A program made the position numbers and the translations under genes. Below, piece by piece: positions 1-11,900 of a stretch of 64,000 bases of DNA. The notes beneath the pieces are model-generated. The model was not told the origin of the DNA. It saw only the letters and a list, made by a program, of their open reading frames with translations, and searched no databases. The stretch's first letter is position 1. Each line of letters starts with the position of its first letter. This DNA is from Synchiropus splendidus. Its lineage: Eukaryota > Chordata > Actinopteri > Syngnathiformes > Callionymidae. The DNA is taken from NCBI RefSeq assembly GCF_027744825.2, contig NC_071335.1:28237001-28301000 (forward strand), written 5' to 3'.

Positions 1-264
1 TCTTTCCCTGTAAATGATTCAGTGTTTACATACCTTGAAAACCACTACTTGAAAACAAGACTAGACTAAGGCTAATGATACACAGCCCACCACTAGTTTG
101 GGGCGAAAACACGACATTAGAAGATGTTTAAATAGGATCACATGCTTTGGTGAGGTCAGTTTGAAATGGCCTCCAAACATGGCATGTGCTGCTTTAATCT
201 GCTGATTCGGCTTGTAGGTTGATATGAGAGAAATCTTTAATCTTGTCTTGTGTCGCGTCCAAAC

Positions 265-346
265 CTCTTGCTGGATCCTCTTCAGCTCCAGTCGCATGTT
301 TTCCAGTTCATGTCTGCAGTCCAGCATCTGTTCGTTCTTCTCCTCA
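265..346 (-). CDS. ccdc88a: ccdc88a-like coding exon 9 (last one inside the window)
   Basis: Acceptor GGTTTCAG. Encodes [20 protein letters not shown] then LKRIQQE, matching LEEKTEQLLDCKQELEQMEI of girdin. The donor GTTTGG is weak but is placed where the mammalian exon ends. Later exons lie to the left of the window. Confidence 0.85.
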
Positions 347-3300
347 CTGAAACCGAGCAAGCAGGTGTAGAGGTTTCACTTCTAGACACGTTGATGTCTG
401 ATTTCTATTGACTCTACCTCTACAGGAGTTTTGCTCTGGGAAAAATACCATTGTAACTTCCTGCACTCAAACATAAAAGCGCAACCTTTGAAAACCCTTA
501 ACTTTCAGGCTATGAATATGTACAAAATGTTATTGAACGGAGGAGCCAATGGAAGCGCAGAGGAATATATAAAGAGAATAGACTTGACTTAATGGCTTCG
601 TAAGATATTGTGTTTGCTCAGCAGAGTCCAGCAGGGGAATCTAAACATCACGAGGAGAGAGGACAATACAGCAGCGCTTAAGGAGATGGCCGGTGAATGG
701 TGGCTGGGCCATGGTTAGTGTGCCAGGGTGAGTGTGCATGTGGTTTTCGGAAATGAAGCGCCTATGTGGGTCAATAGCTGAGCACCGCCATGGAACTCGC
801 CATTAATGTGGGCCAAACCCCCCCAGGGCATCTCTTATCCGGAGCGCTGGCTCTCTTTCATCCCCTCTCTGTTGGAAGGACCCCAGAGAACATGCTGCCC
901 AACTCTAAAGCCAGCCACAGCAGCAACGTAGTAATACACACTCGAATAACTGGGAAGAACTTTTTCAATCGATGTGGATAAACAGAACTAAATGGTGTCA
1001 GTCAGGGTAGATTGGTATTGATAAAGATATCTGGAGCTGCTTGTCTGATGGGGTGTTGCTTCCAGTGCTGGCTGCCTTCACTCTGCCCTCCTTTCCAAAC
1101 GATTGAGTCAAAGTATTCTGTCCTCGAGTTTCTGCAACTACTCTGAGCCACCAACAGATTGAAACTTTGCAATTTAATTTCAGATCAAAAAACGATTAAA
1201 AAAAAGAAAAATCCACGCACTGGATTCAAGTCACAACCTAGGTTTTACTAAACCCACCTTTGTTCATCGCATTTGAGGGGAGGAAATAGTTTTTAAACAG
1301 AGATATACAAAGTTGCCCTCAGGATCAATACAGTTTTCTCATTCTGATATAGGTTCAGCCAGTCATATTTATCTAATCTGAGGGAAACTTGTGTGCTCTT
1401 CTGCATTCTGAGAAGATTCACCGATTCACACAGACACAAACATGACTGATGCATGACCCAGACCCACTGCAACAGTAGGCCAAACAAGACTTCACAATCA
1501 TGGCAAATATAAGTGTTGGTGAAGGTAAAGTGAAGGTGAAGGACCCTATTTTCTCCCATGAAACAACAGACTCTAAGATTATACTACACCAGCGCACACT
1601 GAGATCTAATATATAAATATATGAGGGTAATCATGACGATATTCTGAAGTAAAGGATGTGAATTTAAGTAAAAAAATATGTGAAGAAAAGCTATTTACTA
1701 TAAGGTAAGTATCATTTCACTTTATGAGAGGAGACGTGAAGAATCTGTTTATGAGATTAAACGTATATAATCATCAAAAACTACATTAAATTCATTGTTC
1801 AAAGCAGATACTTGAAAAATGAAAAAACAAAGTAATATTGACAACAGACCAAAAATAGTAAGAGATGTGCTTAAAAAATACTAAAGGGTATCTTGATAGA
1901 GACATGTAGAGAAGACTAATACATGAATAAATATTATATCAGTCAATTTACTTAAGAATTTATCACTCATTTGTTACACAGTATATGTTTGAGCCTCCAT
2001 GCAAAATACCGTGTCATCTTTGGCATTTTGTAAATAGAAAATACATTTTGACAATGGCTATCACATCTCCTTCACTCCTTATTTTAAATTTGGTTGTAAT
2101 TTTTAGAAATATGTTCCACTCCATATTGCTTGGTTTGCTGTCTCTGACCACCAAGTGTATGTTAAAACATGCATAATGCCGTCTAGTTTTTGTTTACACA
2201 AGCTAGAAAATTGGCGACTTGGAATAAGGAAGCAGATGAAAAGCAGCGATTTGCGCTGCACACTCACAGCTCCTGCCTGAGCCTTCTGATTTTGGCCTTG
2301 AAGTCAGCCAGCTCCACAGCTAAATGCTGCTGCGTCCCTGGCTGCTGTTGCTGCGTGCCAGGGGAGTAACCAGAGCACTGTGGGTTCGATGGGCATCCCA
2401 GCAAGGAGACCACACCATCTTTTTCCTGGGTGAGCTCCACTATTGTCTGCAAAGACAAATGAAAGCACTTTTTAAAATACACATCTTTAGGTTAGTTTGT
2501 AGCTCATATGTCATTTATAATGTAGAATTAAATATTAAAACATAACTAAAAACGTTCAAAAAGAACAGTCACAGAATGAACAATAATCTCAGTCATGCTT
2601 GTAGAGCAAATGCCTCAGAGCCAAACTCAGATGAAATAAGTCGTATCTTGCTTCGGAAATTCACAGATGAAATGAGTTGCTGAAATGCTTCTACTAAAGG
2701 AAGAAGTACATCATTAAACTTTTGTTGGATCCTTAACATTCATCCATTCGCGCACATGTGACTCCCTCTATCATCTACCTAACTGCTCACTTTAAATCTA
2801 TTTCTCTGTTCTGTCTTAAACATAATTCTAGTGACAGAATTAGAGCAGCTAGTTTTTCCTCTTCACCTTAAGAAGTGAAAGTAAAGACTTGCTTACCTGC
2901 AGATGGGCGTCTCTTTGGTCCAGCAGATGTTTAAGCTGCACAGCCATGTTCCTCGCCAGGGTCTCAAGCTCATCTGCGTGCAAGTCACTGGACTCCAACC
3001 ACTGGAGATCTAACATGTTCTCCTGACTGTGGGTCAGCTGGCGCAATATGAGCGCATGGTTACTTGGTTGTGATATTTGATTTTTGACAAATAGAGTGAA
3101 AGATGTCACTAAAGAACATATATGTTTACAACAAAAATGAGAATCTAGCATCAAAAATGGATCAGTTTACATGTCTGCCCCCTCTGTGACACTCCAGGTC
3201 ACTGATCATCATATTAAGAAGTCGATACAAACAATGAAGCATGAGTGATGAATCAATATACAGCTTAAGTGAGCAGCATTTTGTATTGGATGTTTCTTTT

Positions 3301-6300
3301 TGATTTTTAAAGTGATACATATTTTCAGCCGCTAATAAGAATAATAATGTTCATCTTTTAAATAAACAGAAATAGTTATATAAGCAAAGGTTCCAATAAT
3401 ATTTGATAGACCATGAGCACAATATGTGCGGCTCTAGAACATTTGAAAACGGGTCTGCGCATTCACTTCATGTTAAGTTGTGGCAGCCATCATAAGACCC
3501 ATGAATTCTCTGAGTGCAGGACCTGCCCTGCCATTCTCTTTATAGAGACACGTAAACATAAAAGCATCCAGGAGGATCTTTGCCTGTTAGCTGAGAAAAC
3601 CCAGACATACCTCCTGAATATGCACAGCGATGGCAGCTTTAGTGTCGAAGTCTAGCGTCTGAATCCTCTCGATGTACTCCTCCTTCTTTTCACACTGAAC
3701 ACAAAACAGACACTCTTGCATCCGGACACTGTTCTGAATGTAGCAACAACTTAGAATCCTACCTGAACAGCGCATCCCAACAGCAACAGCAGAAGCCTTT
3801 TCATCTCGTCCAGACCTTGTTCTGCCACGGATTTGAAATAAATCAGATCAAGTATTTTGATGCCCCAGAATTTAAGCACTGGCTGTCCAATTTGGGTCGT
3901 CACAGTCTCATACAAGTCAAGTGACCAGGCCGAGTGCAATTTCAAAGAACTCAATCCCATATAAACTATGTTTAACATGCAACATCTACTTCCTCTGAAG
4001 GCACATGTTAAGATCATAAGACAATGTTTGCTTTATTAGTCCATTGAGGGGAAATTCTGAATGGACAGCAGCAGAAAACACAGTCATAACTGTATTGTAT
4101 GTTTATTGCATTTGTATTGTATTGAACAGTTAGTGCTGTAGGAAGGAAGGACCTTTGACACCTCTCCTTCACACACTTAAGGGTGGATTCAGTGAGTGTA
4201 TGTCGGAGAGGGTGGAAGTTGTTGAAAATTAAAATTAAATTAAAAGAATACAAAATAAATGTAAGTACATTTCAGTATTGTTCTGAAGCATAACCCACAG
4301 CATTCCTACTGGAAATGAAGGGACTGGATAAAGTGAGCTTCTTATTAAAAATACAGTCCTATATGGTCTTCCTCAGACATGACTCTGACGTTTGCAGGTG
4401 ACTTGTCAACATTTCATGTACTGACACATGACAGTTCAGTTTCACACATCATTTCAGCTTTGTTCGTCTTTAGCCCCCAATTCTGCAGTTTAAACTACTG
4501 ATCTCAGGAGGACCTGTGTCGTTGCTGCAGTTACATGCATTTTATTCAGCTGTGTGAGTCCATTGCCATTAAGATGAGAAACCTCCACAATGATGCCCAA
4601 CTCATGTAACTTCTTCTTTACTATTAAGGTGTAATTCAACTCACCTGAGCATCCTGACTAGGATGCTTTAACTACTCCAAACGTTTTTCCACAAATTAGC
4701 CACATTCAAAGTTGTAGAAGAGTGGACGATAAACTAGATGTTACATGGCATGTTTGGGGTAACGTACCACAGTAGGGAGTCTTTGTCAGCAGCGACACAT
4801 TCGGTACTGGAATCATGATCAGTTGCCTCAGATGATCCTGCACAGAGAAACAAATGCACCATTTAAGGAAGACAAGAAAAAGAAAAGTAAAGAAACAGCT
4901 TCACTTGACCACCAGGTTTGGGTTCACAGGGACACAAGTTTTAAAACACAGCAGGTGCTTGGGCTCACGCATGCATTCGGAAACAAAAATGGGTGGATGA
5001 TTTCATACATTTAATACATTCAAGTGATGAAGTTTGAAATACGTTGCTTGGGTTAAGAGTGAACTGGTTAATTTTGTCATTATAATGTGGATATAATGTG
5101 GAACTGGACCTGCCTGGACCTCTGTGGTTAAACATAAGAAAATGTTGACTTGAGATTCAGCAGTTTTAGCCCTAAATAACCACTGAAAGAACTGTGTCAT
5201 CTGGACAGAAGAAAACAAAGGAGGGCTCAGGAATAGAAAACACTGACAAAACAGATTCATTAAATAACTTTGCTGTCAATAACTTATTGGATTCAAACTG
5301 CGTTTGGTCGCTCAGGCTTGTGTGGACCGATTTCACAGATGTTGCTGCGCTGCATATTTAGGCCATGAGTCTTAGGCGGGACGCGCAGATCTGCCAGCCA
5401 TCGAGTGTTTCAGACGATCAGGCTGTCCAGAGCGTGACTGTGTGCGGCCAGCACTTTTAAGCCTTTTCATCGATCCCGAACATGTCATGTAAAACCAGGG
5501 CATCGTGACTCACCAGATAATAAGTCTTGATCTGCTGCACCAGGAAGTTGAGGTTCTTCACTTTATGGCTCGGATCTCTGGTCGCCTTGTTGGCAGCCTT
5601 TGGTGACGGAGGGTTTCTTGAGAAAATAAACACGTTTAGACAGTGTGACCTCTTTTCCATTCAGACACCTGCTGTTGTTACTCAGCCAAACGTGGCGACA
5701 AAGAATCCTTTTAGATGAATTCCTCGGCATGGATTTACTGAAATCTAGAAATGAAGTGTAGCACGCTATTGTGTTATTGTAATGGAGTCTGAATAAAGGA
5801 GAATAATTGACACATTGTCTCTTATTAAGAAGCTGAATATTACAGTTATCAGACTCAAACACCATCATCATTGATATATATATGACATTTACGTCTCTTG
5901 CTGTCTGTGATGAAGGACATATTTCTGTCGACCCATCTGTGTCCCACTGAATACAAGCAACAGAGACATAATCTCAAAGGGTCTCCCAATCCGAGGGATT
6001 ATCCCGCCTCGCCCCCCTCCTCTCTCCCACACTGCAGCATTGTTTTGCATGAGGAGCTGCTTCCTGGGACCTTTGGGGGAGCTAAGTGGGATGAATGGAT
6101 ACCCTGGACTCAGGGTGGCTAGACAGAATTATCTACAGTGTCACCATTCTGTACCTTTTCTTCACAAATCTGAGGATTATTACATCTGTAGTGGCCACAG
6201 GACTCCAACAAGCTTCATCAACAACTATCTATCCATCCACTAACTTCAACTTTATGCTGTCAGATGGTCTTGATGTTTTTTGAAGGGTGAGGGAGACTCA

Positions 6301-7529
6301 TCGGAACATACGGCACTCAAAACTTAATCCCTTAAATAGCATCTTGACAAAATCTGTCCCTCTAGTCTTGACGCACATCCTTCAGGCTCACCAGCTAATT
6401 GATAGGGACCTTTTCACGTCTGCTATTTATTTCTTTGTTTTTATAAAAATGTGACTTTATGACAATTGAATGGAACACGCTCACATTTCATACAGCAAGA
6501 TTAAGTTCATAATATCAGCTGGTGTTTGTTTTAATATTACTACATATGAGGAAGAACTATTTTTCGACACACAATATGTATCTTGATTTTTTTGTACGAC
6601 TGCTTACCTCTGCGCCCCATGAATTCATTAACAATATTTTATACTTACTGTACTGTTATAAAAATGCATTTAAAATCATTACATGAATAAGCTTGTTGCT
6701 TTTACCTCAGTTGTTCAGCTTGCATGTTGCCATTAACTACGAGTGACAATAAACGTCAACTTTGGCAACATAGAAATCTTCATTTTCAACTTCATAACTT
6801 GGAGTTATGAATGTGAGCTCATCTTTTAACTAATAGAGACTATGGAAATGAACGTTTTTGCAATAACTTACATTTGGTTCATGACGTCATTCAGGAATAT
6901 TCCATCCATTAACTCGGGAAAGTCCAGGTGGACGCTGCCATCAGGTGGGAGAAACGTCTTCACCTGTTAGAAAGCAGAATAGAGGGGACGCTTTGATGAT
7001 CAGAACTGGCTTTCTTAGGAAGCTATTCAAATGAATTATTTTATTAACAGTACAACCTGCGAAATGTATTACCATTTTTTTCCCATCTATAGCAACACGC
7101 TCGCTCCATTTTAATAAACAAGAATTTGTAAATTCAATAAAGTGCACATTTGCTTGAATCTCGAAAAATAAAACAAAAATAATAAAGTGAATTTCCATGA
7201 TAAATATAAGTACATAAAGTGTAAGTCAGTAGACTGCACATTTGCTTGAATCTCGAAAAATAAAATAAAAATAATAAAGTGAATTTCCATGATAAATTTA
7301 AGTCCATAAAATGTAAGTTAATAAAATGCCGGGTTCACGTAACAGCACCAATAAAAATGAACATTATTAAATGAATAAAGTGTATTATCCAGGTCCATAT
7401 GTGATAAGCGACTGAGTACAAATCCGACATAATAAACAACAAAATAAGAGCGACACGGTGACTTACCCACGTGACGAGAGGACTCAACATGAATTGATCC
7501 CGACAGGGCAGAAACACCCCACTCTCCAT
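265..7529 (-). CDS. ccdc88a: CCDC88A-like (girdin family), N-terminal part, nine exons, 5' portion of gene only
   Basis: Coding exons in transcription order are 7467-7529, 6872-6963, 5514-5616, 4768-4837, 3763-3821, 3611-3694, 2897-3037, 2268-2446 and 265-346. They join in frame to 291 codons and the gene continues past the left edge. The product starts [13 protein letters not shown] and carries the HOOK-type calponin-homology-like domain of the CCDC88 family (about residues 1-190), including [58 protein letters not shown] and [15 protein letters not shown]. It ends in the start of the coiled coil ([20 protein letters not shown]). Known family role: HOOK domains bind dynein light intermediate chain and microtubules; girdin links G-protein and Akt signalling to actin. 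CCDC88A fits better than CCDC88C or CCDC88B at [10 protein letters not shown] and the first exon, but which teleost duplicate this is cannot be settled. Confidence 0.9.
347..2267 (-). other. ccdc88a intron 8, no gene seen
   Basis: Intronic sequence, AT-rich from about 1560 to 2130. I see no exon-like coding stretch, RNA gene or clear transposon here. Confidence 0.6.
2268..2446 (-). CDS. ccdc88a: ccdc88a-like coding exon 8
   Basis: Acceptor TTGTCTTTGCAG, donor GTGAGT. Encodes [20 protein letters not shown], a Q/P-rich linker, then [20 protein letters not shown] at the start of the long coiled coil. Confidence 0.92.
2897..3037 (-). CDS. ccdc88a: ccdc88a-like coding exon 7
   Basis: 47 codons, phase 0 at both ends, donor GTAAGC. 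Encodes [20 protein letters not shown] and, after a short acidic stretch, [20 protein letters not shown]. Confidence 0.92.
3611..3694 (-). CDS. ccdc88a: ccdc88a-like coding exon 6
   Basis: 28 codons, phase 0 at both ends, donor GTATGT. Encodes [20 protein letters not shown] then AIAVHIQE, almost identical in kind to girdin CQKKEEFIERIQGLDFDTKA. Confidence 0.92.
3763..3821 (-). CDS. ccdc88a: ccdc88a-like coding exon 5
   Basis: Acceptor CCGTGGCAG, donor GTAGGA. Completes a Glu codon, then encodes [19 protein letters not shown], a hallmark of the family. Confidence 0.9.
4014..4253 (-). mobile_element. Probable non-LTR retrotransposon 3' fragment
   Basis: An 80-codon minus-strand frame contains [17 protein letters not shown]. 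This resembles the C-terminus of fish LINE reverse transcriptases, where an R..QRSFLPxAI..YN motif is followed by a stop and a short AT-rich tail. The fragment is about 240 bp, 5'-truncated, and lies in the intron between ccdc88a exons 4 and 5. The TTATTAGTCCATTGAGGGGA stretch near 4030 is also typical of such 3' regions. The assignment rests on motif memory only. Confidence 0.45.
4768..4837 (-). CDS. ccdc88a: ccdc88a-like coding exon 4
   Basis: Acceptor CTGTGCAG, donor GTACGT. Encodes [20 protein letters not shown] then PYC, matching LQQLIMMSLPNVLIIGKNPF; ends in phase 1. Confidence 0.88.
5514..5616 (-). CDS. ccdc88a: ccdc88a-like coding exon 3
   Basis: Acceptor TTTTCTCAAG, donor GTGAGT. 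Encodes [20 protein letters not shown] then [15 protein letters not shown], matching the INPKLESQRVNKK..LSILVRQIKFYYQ region of girdin. Confidence 0.88.
5617..6871 (-). other. ccdc88a intron 2, no gene seen
   Basis: No coding exon aligns here. The short open frames lack splice context or similarity. The right part, from about 6400, is AT-rich. Confidence 0.6.
6872..6963 (-). CDS. ccdc88a: ccdc88a-like coding exon 2
   Basis: Acceptor CTAACAG and donor GTAAGT. Encodes [20 protein letters not shown] then [10 protein letters not shown], part of the HOOK domain; ends in phase 2. The loop after VKTF is shorter than I remember in mammalian CCDC88A. Confidence 0.88.
7143..7326. repeat. Two-copy tandem repeat, unit about 92 bp, AT-rich
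   Basis: The block starting TGCACATTTGCTTGAATCTC at 7143 is repeated from 7235 with only a few substitutions. It lies in ccdc88a intron 1. Both copies contain AATAAAGTGAATTTCCATGA. It appears to be a recent local duplication. Confidence 0.9.
7467..7529 (-). CDS. ccdc88a: ccdc88a-like coding exon 1 (start codon)
   Basis: ATG at 7529-7527 gives [20 protein letters not shown], then W and a GTAAGT donor (21 codons, phase 0). The start is chosen because it aligns with the MENEIFTPLLEQFMTSPLVT start of mammalian CCDC88A. Confidence 0.88.
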
Positions 7530-7870
7530 TGTGAATTCAGTTTGTTTTACCCTTCAGATTTCAAATCCCCAGTGAGTCAGTTCCGAAAAGTCCACTCTTC
7601 GTTCCGCACAAGTGCACATCTCGGATGTTTTCGTTCGCGCCATCCCTTCGTCCCTTGAACTTGACCAGCCGTTGCTCAAGTTAGTTATGTTGCATAAACA
7701 AATGACCGCAGCGTCAGCGTTTAAAGCGCGACCAGTTGTGCGTAACGAACGTCCTGCTGCTCCTGTGATGCGAAGACATCGACCATCGGCCCCGCCTCCT
7801 CCTCCGGAGCCGCCTATCAGATCACAGAGTTGTGATGCCCCGCGCATCTCCACCTTCCCAGAGGTCCAGG
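7530..7870 (-). promoter_or_regulatory. Likely ccdc88a promoter / 5'UTR, CpG-rich
   Basis: Directly upstream of the ccdc88a ATG the sequence becomes CpG-rich (for example TCGTTCGCGCC, AAAGCGCGACC, CATCGGCCCCGCC) with a GC-box-like CCCCGCCTCC near 7792. This contrasts with the AT-rich introns around it. No TATA box is evident. The transcription start cannot be placed exactly. Confidence 0.5.
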
Positions 7871-8025
7871 AGACTCCGTCTCAGAAATCCACACCCTTCA
7901 ATAGTCAAGCATTTTATTCCCCTGATGTCTTCTTTAAAACATCTATGATCACCCCGTTACCATGACAACAACCCTCCCCCATCTTGCACAGTTTTTTTTA
8001 AATACACTGAGCAACTAAAACTATG

Positions 8026-8182
8026 GAAGCCCATTTCCGCCAGGTAAAAAAAAAAAAAGAAAAACTCGGAGAAAACCAAGAAAAAAAACAAACCTCACCA
8101 AGCAAAAAAAAAAAAAAAAAAAAATTTTTGCTTGGTGATTTTTTTTTCTTGGTGATTTTTTTTTTTTTCGGAAATGGGCTTC
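8026..8182. mobile_element. Foldback / MITE-like element with 14 bp perfect terminal inverted repeats
   Basis: GAAGCCCATTTCCG at 8026-8039 is matched by its exact reverse complement at 8169-8182. Inside are oligo-A and oligo-T runs and a second inverted pair, TCACCAAGC (8095-8103) with GCTTGGTGA (8130-8138). The whole 157 bp can fold into one hairpin. It sits in the intergenic gap between the ccdc88a promoter and the pld5 3' end. No clear target-site duplication is visible. Confidence 0.75.
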
Positions 8183-8321
8183 TATAAAAAACAGATCTCA
8201 GAACTTAAACCATTAGAATAATAAATGCATTCTCATAAAAAAAAAGAGTCCCAGAAAAATAGATATGTGACATATTAAAGTTCAGAAAATACACTTTAAT
8301 GAGTTGAAAAAAATAATTGAT

Positions 8322-8327
8322 TTTATT
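8322..8327 (-). other. Candidate pld5 polyadenylation signal
   Basis: Minus-strand AATAAA about 345 bp beyond the pld5 stop codon. It is the nearest canonical hexamer I noticed in an otherwise AT-rich 3' region, so it is a candidate only. Confidence 0.4.
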
Positions 8328-8671
8328 GCTGGAAAAATGACTCGGAAGTAAAAACAAAACAAACAGCAAAAAAATAAATAAATTAAATATTGCTACTAAA
8401 ATAGATGCTATCAACTATATGAACATAAAACCGAGTTCAAGTCAAATTGTCACGGTATAATTTCCATTGGCCTGTCTTCAGTCAACGTGCTTGTATAAGA
8501 TCATGCGTACATATATTTCAGATTAACTGTTATATATTAGCTAACCATCAGGCAAAACATCCATGTAGTGCTACAGTGTATAAATACATTCTAATATTGT
8601 GCAAATCTTGCATATTCATAGACTCATAAGGCTGTAAGATATAAAAGATATACAATCTGTGCTTATAGAGG

Positions 8672-8904
8672 TTAAAGGTCGTTCCACTTTTCTTCATCGG
8701 GGCCCATATCGAGTTTCGAAGTTTGATGTTTGTCGTGCAGCTCTTTTCCACTGTGTAAACTCTTCGCATATCTGGATAACCAGTCTCTTTCGAAAGCAGC
8801 TTTGACTTGTTCTCGGAGCTGAGCTCTGAAATGGTTTTCCATCTTGATTACGAGTCCAACTCCTGCGTTGACGGCAAAGTTGCTCCCAACCCAGTCGTGG
8901 TTCC
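8672..8904 (-). CDS. pld5: pld5 coding exon 10 (C-terminus and stop)
   Basis: Acceptor TTTCTCACAG. Encodes GNHDWVGSNFAVNAGVGLVI, QVKAAFERDWLSRYAKSL and ends EKWNDL with TAA at 8674-8672. Human has GNFDWVGNDFTQNAGTGLVI. Confidence 0.93.
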
Positions 8905-11900
8905 CTGTGAGAAACATATGAACTCAGTTTTGAAAAGTTGCTGTGATCAGTTCATTTCAGAATAACGTCCTATATTGAGGACACATTAGAGCCCTTTAAT
9001 ATATAGGTCACTTCGGAGACATTCATCTTTCTCAACATATTGTTAGTGCAGTTTATTAGTTGACCTTGGAGCTCGCATATCTGCGAATGAGAATCTGCTC
9101 CATAAACTGGAGGGATTCTCAATAGAAAGGACTCACCAATCCACAAATTATTTTGGATTCTTCATACCTATTTGGTCACATTACCTTGTTTATGAAGACA
9201 CGTTTGCGGATGAGAATGACCTAAATTGTTTCCTAAAACTAATAAAACATATTGTATTTCAAATTGGTTGAACTTAAACGTTGATGTCTAAAGAAACATT
9301 TTAAGAGCTATTTTATTTACAAGAATGAAGTGAGTGCTGAAATGCACAGCAAATGCTGGACCTTTCTGCCATCTAGTGGCCAGTTTGTATTACTGCATGA
9401 CGCATGTTATTCACCATATGGCGCTTCCGCAGCAGTGTTATTGTATAACTTTATTGTACAGCTTGACACACTTACCAACATACAGAGCGTTGTCGGTCAC
9501 CACGTATTTGTTGTGGTTGGGGCTGTAATGGTCGTCCTCAGTCTGCTCCTTGTGCCAGAAGAATCTCTGAGGATGTATAAAGTGGGGTCACCGAGGTCAC
9601 CACCAAGTGACGACTGAATGGTTGGGTCACCTACCACCTCCACCGAACAGTTCTGCAGATGCATGCATAGAGACTTGAGCGAGGCCACGAAGTTGAAGGT
9701 GAGGGGGTGAGTTTTCTCCCAGAAGCTTATCAGCAGCCGAACTCTGACCCCTCTCAGAACCACTGCCTCCCTGATCGCCTCATCGAGGGGTGACCAGTAC
9801 CTAAAAAAAGTTCACCAGTCAATGAGCGCTTTCATAATAAGGGTGTCGCCCGAGTCTGCACCTGGTGACGAGGTTTCCTCTGGAACGCTGGCTCAGGAGA
9901 GGGAGGTAGTCGGTCACAGATATGTAGACGAATGTGTTGGCTCTCTGAATGACATCGTAGATGGCATCGACGTCTCTTGTTCGATCTTTGGCACAGAAGA
10001 GCTCAGGAGAGGTCTGCAGAAACATGAACTCGTGACCATTGTTTCCTTCTTCCATCACAACATCTGCTTTTGGTCCGCTTTTTTCCTGCATATATTTCCA
10101 ACCTCCATCACTGTCTGTCTGTCTGTTACATTTCTCTGGACGCCAAATGTAGAAATGAAGACAGCCGTTTTTGTTTCCAGATTTAGCATAAATCTGAGGT
10201 GATATTTTCACAGATATAGCAAACATTTGTTACAATTGAGACACTACACTTTAATGTTAAGTGTTAGATACTAAATCTAAATGTTCAATCTAAATGTTCA
10301 ATCAAAATCAAAATCAAAATCAAAATCAAAATCAAAATCAAAATTTTAAATTTAAATCTAAATGTTACATTTAAGTGTAAATGTTACATTTAAATCTAAA
10401 TCTAAATGTTAAATCAAAATCTAAATTTTAAATTTAAATGTAAATGTTACATTTAAATCTAAATCTAAACGTTACATTTAAATCTAAATGTAAATGTTAA
10501 ATCTAAATCTAAATCTAAATCTAAATGTTACATTTAAATCTAAATGTAAATGTTAAAGCTAAATCTAAATTTTAAATTTAAATCTACATGTTACATTTAA
10601 ATCTAAATCTAAATCTAAATGTTAAATCTAAATGTTAAATCTAAATGTTAAATCTAAATGTAAATGTTACATTTAAATCTAAATCTAAATCTAAAACTAA
10701 AGTGGAGGAAAGAAGGGGGCATCTAAATCTCCACTTGGAGGAAAGGGGCGCATTAAAAAATAAAAAATAAAAAATAAAAAATAAAAAATAAAAAATAAAA
10801 AATAAAAAATAAAAAATAAAAATAAAAAAATAAATAAAAAATTAAAATTAAAAAATAAATGTAGACTTGGATTTAACACTTACAGAGATGAAACAATGGG
10901 ACGTAACATTAAAGTGCTGTGTCTGAAATGTAATAAATATTTACTTAATCGGTGAAAATAATTCCAAAGATTTCTGCTAAATCAGGAAAAAAAAATCCCC
11001 AAAACTGCATTCTGAATGCCAATGGTTCGAGGACTTACAAGTTTAGTGAATGACGTCAGCGATCAACATGTGTTCACATTTTATTGCAGGAGGTTTGAAG
11101 CACCAGTACAGAGCATCATGAGTTTACGCAGCATGATGAATGGCTGAGGCGTGCACAGCGCCTGGAGGGTGAGAAAATGGATATAGAGTCCTTTCCACTC
11201 AACTAGCTACTCAGCAAGATATCGACATGATTAATTGCCTCCATATTGGGTAATGAATTCACAAGCAAGCTAGTCCATTTTTCTTCATATTCGTGACGAT
11301 CATAACCCATTTTTAAGGACTAAATTGTGGTAGGGATCAAGGGACTGACTCACAGATACATAAGCCGAGGCCTCTGCGTCATTGATTTGCAGCTCCAGGC
11401 TGTTGTGCGCTCCGTAGAGGGCGGTGACTCTCTTCGACCAGATGTTGGGGATGTAGTCCCGTTCATGCAGCTGCCAGTAAAAGGAGAAGATGCGGTGGAG
11501 GTCCAGGGCCAGGCAGCTGCAGTTGAACATCATCACACCCAATTCTTTTCTCTGTTCCACAGAAGAAAAAAAAAACAGAGGTGAGTCAATATAACAAAAA
11601 CAAAAGATTCTTGAACTGAATGTGAGGTAGAAGATGAACAAAACGTTTAAGCAGTGTTACAATTCAGCAATTTCAGAAGTACTTTCAGCATGTTTGCAGG
11701 ATCAAACAGATTGGTCTTGAGAATATTCGGGCGTAATGTTCCACCAGGGTTTACATCTTAAAAGGCGTATGTCACCACAACCTTTTAAGAAGGATGCCAT
11801 GTGCTGTTTGTAGAATGTTTTTCGCGCAAGTTCTTCTAGATCAGGGCTCTCAAACTTGATCGACTGGGTCAGGGGTGAATAGATTTGATTGTCTAGGCAA

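Noticed and set aside
5330..5460. CpG-containing stretch left of ccdc88a exon 3, considered as an extra exon
   Set aside because: Exons 3 and 4 already join in phase and match the family without it, and no acceptor/donor pair gives an aligned sequence.
6885..6892. Second TGACGTCA palindrome
   Set aside because: It falls inside ccdc88a coding exon 2 (codons for the NDVMN stretch), so the coding constraint explains it.
7612..7965. 117-codon plus-strand frame upstream of ccdc88a
   Set aside because: It lies in the CpG-rich promoter, is proline-rich by composition and has no similarity or splice context. A chance frame in GC-rich DNA.
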